Positions 60,615 to 64,000 of a stretch of DNA of 64,000 bases are shown piece by piece. Below the pieces are notes generated by a model that saw nothing but the letters and a program-made list of their open reading frames with translations, made no database searches and was not told where the DNA came from. The stretch's first letter is position 1, and each line of letters starts with the position of its first letter. The stretch covers positions 60,459 to 124,458 of the forward strand of contig CAVSBJ010000014.1 of assembly GCA_963726105.1 (NCBI GenBank), read 5' to 3'. The stretch is from Roseiarcus sp963726105 (GTDB taxonomy: Bacteria > Pseudomonadota > Alphaproteobacteria > Rhizobiales > Beijerinckiaceae). Made by a program: the position numbers and the translations under genes.

Positions 60615-61886
60615 TCAATCTTGGGCGGGAGCCGCTTCCGGATTTCGCGCCACGGCGCCCCGGCGCGCCGCGCGCATCCGTCCAATGACGCTTGTGAGAG
60701 CCGCGGCGAAGCGCTCGACATCCATTTCCGTCGACGCCCAGCCAAGACTGAGGCGGATGGCGCCGCGCGCCAGTTCGGCGGGCGCTCCCATCGCCGCCAG
60801 CACATGCGACGGCGCCACCTTGCCCGATGAGCACGCCGAGCCCGAACTCACCGCAACGCCGGCAAGATCGAGCGCGATCATCAGCGTCGCGGCCTCGGCA
60901 CCGGGAATCGCGAAGCAGACGGTGTTGGGGAGGCGCGGCGCGGTCTCGGCAAAGATCACGGCATCGGACGCGACCGAACGGACGATGGTCGTGAGGCGAT
61001 CGCGCAACCCTGTCAACCGCGCCGGCTCCGTGTCCAACTCGGCCGCGCACGCGCGCGCCGCCGCGCCGAAAGCGGCGATCGCCGCGACGGATTCGGTGCC
61101 CGCGCGCCTCCCGCGCTCCTGGCCGCCGCCCCGCATAAGCGGGGCGCCCAGACTGATCCCGGCGCGCGCCACGACAAGCGCGCCCGCGCCCTTGAGACCG
61201 CCCGTCTTGTGGGCTGAAAGCATCAGCGCGTCGGCGCCGAGCAACGCGATGTCGCAAGGCGTCCGGCCAGCCAGTTGCACCGCGTCGCAGAACAGGAACC
61301 CGTCCGCGGCGTGGACCAGCGCCGCCGCTTCCGCTACCGGCTGGATCACGCCGGTCTCGTTGTTCGCGCCCTGCAGGGCCACCAGCGCGCGGCCAGGACG
61401 GCGGCAGGCGGCCTCGAGCCAGTCGAGATCGATACGTCCATCCGGCAACAAAGGTGCTGCCTCGGCAACCGGAAACCGATGCCCCGACAAGACGCAAGGA
61501 TGCTCCCCAGCGCAGACGATGAGCCGCTCGAGCGGCGTTGCGTTCGGGCCGCCGCCGAACTGGGGATTGAGCGCGGCGTTCGCCGCCTCGGTGCCGCCAG
61601 AGACGAACGTGACGCTGCGCGAGCTTACGCCCGAGAGCCGCGCGACCTCATTCCGCGCGTCTTCGACGATCCGGCGCGCGGCCCGCCCCTCGGCGTGGAC
61701 CGACGAGGGATTGCCGGTTGTCTCCATCGCCGCAAGCGCCGCCTCGCGCGCGTCACCGCGCAATGGCGCGGTCGCGTTATAGTCGAGATAGGCCCGGTTC
61801 AGCGGGCTTGTTGCGGCGGCGGTCACGGCTCCGATTCTCGCGTTTCCGGCGAAGACCGCGGCGGACTTTGCGGTTTTTCCTTGCAA
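60615..61886 (-). CDS. Cysteine desulfurase (NifS/IscS-like aminotransferase class V)
   Basis: A PLP enzyme of up to 423 residues: AYLDYNATAPLRGDAREA, FVSGGTEAANAALNP, GQGANNETGVIQPV-like region (LQGANNETGVIQPV), LMLSAHKTGGLKGAGALVV with the PLP Lys, MRGGGQERGRRAGTESVAA, and VSSGSACSSGKVAPSHVL with the sulfur-carrying Cys. It takes sulfur from cysteine for Fe-S clusters or thiolation. No isc or suf genes are adjacent. The first ~25 residues may be excess; conserved sequence starts at NRAYLDY. Confidence 0.92.
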   Translation of the reverse strand: MQGKTAKSAAVFAGNARIGAVTAAATSPLNRAYLDYNATAPLRGDAREAALAAMETTGNPSSVHAEGRAARRIVEDARNEVARLSGVSSRSVTFVSGGTEAANAALNPQFGGGPNATPLERLIVCAGEHPCVLSGHRFPVAEAAPLLPDGRIDLDWLEAACRRPGRALVALQGANNETGVIQPVAEAAALVHAADGFLFCDAVQLAGRTPCDIALLGADALMLSAHKTGGLKGAGALVVARAGISLGAPLMRGGGQERGRRAGTESVAAIAAFGAAARACAAELDTEPARLTGLRDRLTTIVRSVASDAVIFAETAPRLPNTVCFAIPGAEAATLMIALDLAGVAVSSGSACSSGKVAPSHVLAAMGAPAELARGAIRLSLGWASTEMDVERFAAALTSVIGRMRAARRGAVARNPEAAPAQD

Positions 61887-62036
61887 TTGCCGGCGCCTAG
61901 CGTGCTATGAGGCGGCCTCCGAGGCGGCCCCCCGTCGACTGACCGAGACAGATTCGCGCTGAATTTCGCGCTCCAAGGCGTAGAGGAGCGCAGCCGATTC
62001 CCGACCGGGGGCGCTTTAAGATTTTGTGGAGTGTTC

Positions 62037-62747
62037 ATGCCCGAGGTGTTCTTTACCGGTCCCGCCGGTAGGCTTGAGGGTCGTTTTCACCCCGCAAAGC
62101 AGCGCGGGGCGCCGATTGCGGTGGTGCTTCATTCTCATCCGCAATTTGGCGGGACGATGAACAACCAGATTGTCTATAACACTTATTATAGCTTTGCCGA
62201 ACGCGGGTTTTCCGTGCTGCGGTTCAACTTCCGGGGCGTCGGACGGTCGCAGGGCGCCTTCGACCACGGCCAGGGCGAATTGTCGGACGCGGCTTCGGCG
62301 CTCGACTGGGCGCAGTCGATCAGCCCCGAGGCGCGCGCCTGCTGGATCGCCGGCGTCTCGTTCGGCTCCTGGATCGGCATGCAGCTTTTGATGCGGAGGC
62401 CCGAGATCGAGGGCTTCATCTCGATCGCCCCGCCCGCCAATCGGTTTGATTACAGCTTTCTTGCGCCCTGCCCTTCGTCCGGCCTGTTCGTCCATGGCGA
62501 CAAGGACCGGGTCGCGCCGCTGAAAGAGGTTATGGGGCTGATCGAGAAACTGAAGACCCAGAAGGGCATCGCCATCGAGCACGCCGTCATCCCGGAGGCG
62601 AACCACTTCTTCGAGGATTGCATGGACGAACTCCAGACCGTGGTCGGCGCCTATCTCGACAAGCGCCTTGGCATGCCGCGTCATGCGCCGCCATCGTTGC
62701 GCAAGGACCGGGCAAAGCCAGTCGCGCCGCCCCGCGACAGCGAATAG
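62037..62747 (+). CDS. Alpha/beta hydrolase (dienelactone hydrolase-like)
   Basis: A 236-residue hydrolase: VVLHSHPQFGGTMNNQIV (oxyanion region), VLRFNFRGVGRSQGAFDHGQ, nucleophile elbow WIAGVSFGSWIGMQLL, LFVHGDKDRVAP with Asp, and PEANHFFEDCMDE with His. Related proteins are annotated as conserved hydrolases of Rhizobiales with no known substrate. ATG 62037 has GGAG five bases upstream. It is divergent from the cysteine desulfurase and 13 bases before RNase D. Confidence 0.9.
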   Translation: MPEVFFTGPAGRLEGRFHPAKQRGAPIAVVLHSHPQFGGTMNNQIVYNTYYSFAERGFSVLRFNFRGVGRSQGAFDHGQGELSDAASALDWAQSISPEARACWIAGVSFGSWIGMQLLMRRPEIEGFISIAPPANRFDYSFLAPCPSSGLFVHGDKDRVAPLKEVMGLIEKLKTQKGIAIEHAVIPEANHFFEDCMDELQTVVGAYLDKRLGMPRHAPPSLRKDRAKPVAPPRDSE

Positions 62748-62760
62748 AGATACGAGTCCC

Positions 62761-63936
62761 GTGTCTCTGATCACAACAACGGACGAGCTCGCTCAGGCCT
62801 GTCAGCGCCTGGCGCGTTCGCCGTTCGTCACGGTCGACACCGAGTTCCTGCGCGAGACGACGTTCTGGCCAATTCTTTGCGTCGTTCAAGCGGCCTCGGA
62901 CGACGAGGCGCTCGCGATCGACGCGCTGGCGCCGGGGCTCGACCTGGAGCCGCTGTTGCAGCTGATGGCGGACGAGGACGTGGTCAAGGTGTTCCACGCC
63001 GCGAGGCAGGATCTCGAGATTTTCTGGAAGCTCTCCGGGCTCGTGCCAACGCCGCTGTTCGACACCCAGGTCGCGGCGATGGTGTGCGGCTATGGCGAAC
63101 AGGTGTCTTACAGCGAGCTCGTGCAATCGATCTGCCATGTCGGAATCGACAAGTCGTCACGATTCACCGACTGGGCCCGCCGCCCTTTGGCCGAGGCGCA
63201 GATTGCTTACGCGATCGGCGACGTGACCCACCTGCGCGACATTTATAAGGCGTTGTCAAAGCGGGTGGCGGCTTCCGGGCGTCAATCCTGGCTCGACGAC
63301 GAGATGAAGACGCTGATCTCGCCTTCGACCTATGAGCAGCATCCCGAGCGCGCTTGGGAGCGCTACAAGAACAAGGCGCGCAAGCCCCGCGATCTCGCGA
63401 TGCTGATGGAGCTCGCGGCCTGGCGCGAGAGCGAGGCGCAGGCGCGCGACGTGCCGCGGGCGCGCGTGCTCAAGGACGACGTCCTGATCGAGCTTGCGCT
63501 CGCGGCCCCGCGCAGCGCGGAAGCGCTCGCCAACCTGCGCGCCTTCCCGCGGGGCATGGAGCGCTCGCGCGCGGGCGCGGAGATTCTGGCGGCGGTCGAG
63601 CGCGGGTTCGAGCGCGACCCGAAGACATTGCCGAAGATCGAGCGCGAGCGGCGCAACGGCGTCAATGTCGGAGCGACCGTCGAATTGCTCAAAGTGCTGC
63701 TCAGGCAGGTGAGCGAGGACAGCGGCGTTGCCGGCAAGCTGATCGCCACCGTCGACGACCTCGAGGCGATTGCCCAAAACGACAAGGCGGATGTGCCGGC
63801 GCTCGATGGCTGGCGACGGAAGTTGTTCGGCGAGCGGGCTCTCGAACTCAAGCGCGGACGACTGGCGCTGACGGTCGAGAACGGCAAGGTCGTCACGCTC
63901 GAATGGAAAGACGCGGAAGCGCCCGCCGCGGATTGA
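62761..63936 (+). CDS. rnd: Ribonuclease D
   Basis: A 391-residue DEDDy exonuclease: FVTVDTEFLRETTFWP (Asp-Glu), VVKVFHAARQDLEIFWKLSG (Asp), LAEAQIAYAIGDVTHLRDIY (Tyr and Asp), and an HRDC domain around KARKPRDLAMLMELAAWRES, then RARVLKDDVLIELA. It trims 3' ends of tRNA precursors and other stable RNAs. GTG 62761 matches the family start (SLITTTDEL). Confidence 0.95.
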   Translation: MSLITTTDELAQACQRLARSPFVTVDTEFLRETTFWPILCVVQAASDDEALAIDALAPGLDLEPLLQLMADEDVVKVFHAARQDLEIFWKLSGLVPTPLFDTQVAAMVCGYGEQVSYSELVQSICHVGIDKSSRFTDWARRPLAEAQIAYAIGDVTHLRDIYKALSKRVAASGRQSWLDDEMKTLISPSTYEQHPERAWERYKNKARKPRDLAMLMELAAWRESEAQARDVPRARVLKDDVLIELALAAPRSAEALANLRAFPRGMERSRAGAEILAAVERGFERDPKTLPKIERERRNGVNVGATVELLKVLLRQVSEDSGVAGKLIATVDDLEAIAQNDKADVPALDGWRRKLFGERALELKRGRLALTVENGKVVTLEWKDAEAPAAD

Positions 63937-63966
63937 AGCAGGACGAATCGCAAGCGGAGACAACTC

Positions 63967-64000
63967 GTGAGCGCAAGCGCCGACATCGTCTGGCTGCGCG
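63967..64000 (+). CDS. Start of next gene, probably deoxyribodipyrimidine photolyase (partial)
   Basis: GTG 63967 with GGAG eight bases upstream opens MSASADIVWLR and runs off the window. The short ADIVWLR stretch followed by the edge is the usual opening of DNA photolyases and cryptochromes (DIVWLRDDLR). Only eleven codons are visible, so the assignment is tentative. Confidence 0.4.
   Translation, partial: MSASADIVWLR

Noticed and set aside
60061..61782. 573-codon plus-strand frame opposite rpoZ and the cysteine desulfurase gene
   Set aside because: Spans two conserved minus-strand genes; Ser/Ala/Arg-rich and without motifs.

Overview
The window looks like chromosomal DNA of a GC-rich alphaproteobacterium, most likely of the Hyphomicrobiales (Rhizobiales). 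Supporting signs are the fused IspD-IspF enzyme, the cysQ/DUF4170/DUF374/waaA/lpxK lipid A block, DUF992, a two-domain cold-shock protein, ClpS, and PEP-CTERM surface proteins. A Beijerinckiaceae or Methylocystaceae relative is possible, but the sequence alone does not settle the family. I recognised no rRNA or tRNA genes.

Layout. 1-1135: glycosyltransferase running off the left edge. 1.5-7.0 kb: a 2.76 kb tandem duplication carrying two nearly identical giant beta-repeat proteins. 6.9-10.9 kb (minus strand): the most interesting region, a compact lanthipeptide-like RiPP operon. It has two Cys-rich precursor-like peptides, a HopA1-like putative lyase, and a protein joining an RRE-like domain, a kinase and a LanC cyclase. 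11-17 kb: a NiCoT transporter, an FkbM methyltransferase inserted before a broken second NiCoT copy, and a decayed adenylate cyclase. 17-24 kb: methylcrotonyl-CoA carboxylase subunits separated by an Mrr nuclease and small membrane or exported proteins. 24-38 kb: housekeeping and metabolism (GST, IspDF, flavin monooxygenase, D-lactate dehydrogenase-like protein, lipid A operon, SGNH hydrolase, exporter, KDG kinase, TerC). 39-44 kb: a frameshifted PHB depolymerase, two Flp pilins, a chromene isomerase/SDR pair, and an IS5-family element. 44-56 kb: slipin, amidohydrolase, aldo-keto reductase, ClpS, small exported proteins, MFS exporter, PEP-CTERM proteins, LuxR regulator, class II aldolase. 56.8-64 kb: RlmE, Ppx, DUF192, double cold-shock protein, RpoZ, cysteine desulfurase, alpha/beta hydrolase, RNase D and the first codons of a probable photolyase.

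How the RiPP genes may work together (inference): both small peptides share an N-terminal block and a C-terminal helix around a variable Cys/Ser/Thr/Gly-rich centre. The conserved helix follows the core, so it would be a follower rather than a leader. The modifying protein could bind it through its RRE-like domain, phosphorylate Ser/Thr, and close thioether rings in its LanC domain, with the stand-alone lyase doing the elimination. No protease or exporter is visible.

Other themes are local duplication and decay (duplicated repeat gene with a cyclase-gene remnant, duplicated NiCoT 3' end, duplicated Flp gene, at least four frameshifted genes) and a pair of intergenic blocks of decamer repeats sharing a 41-base sequence 22 kb apart.
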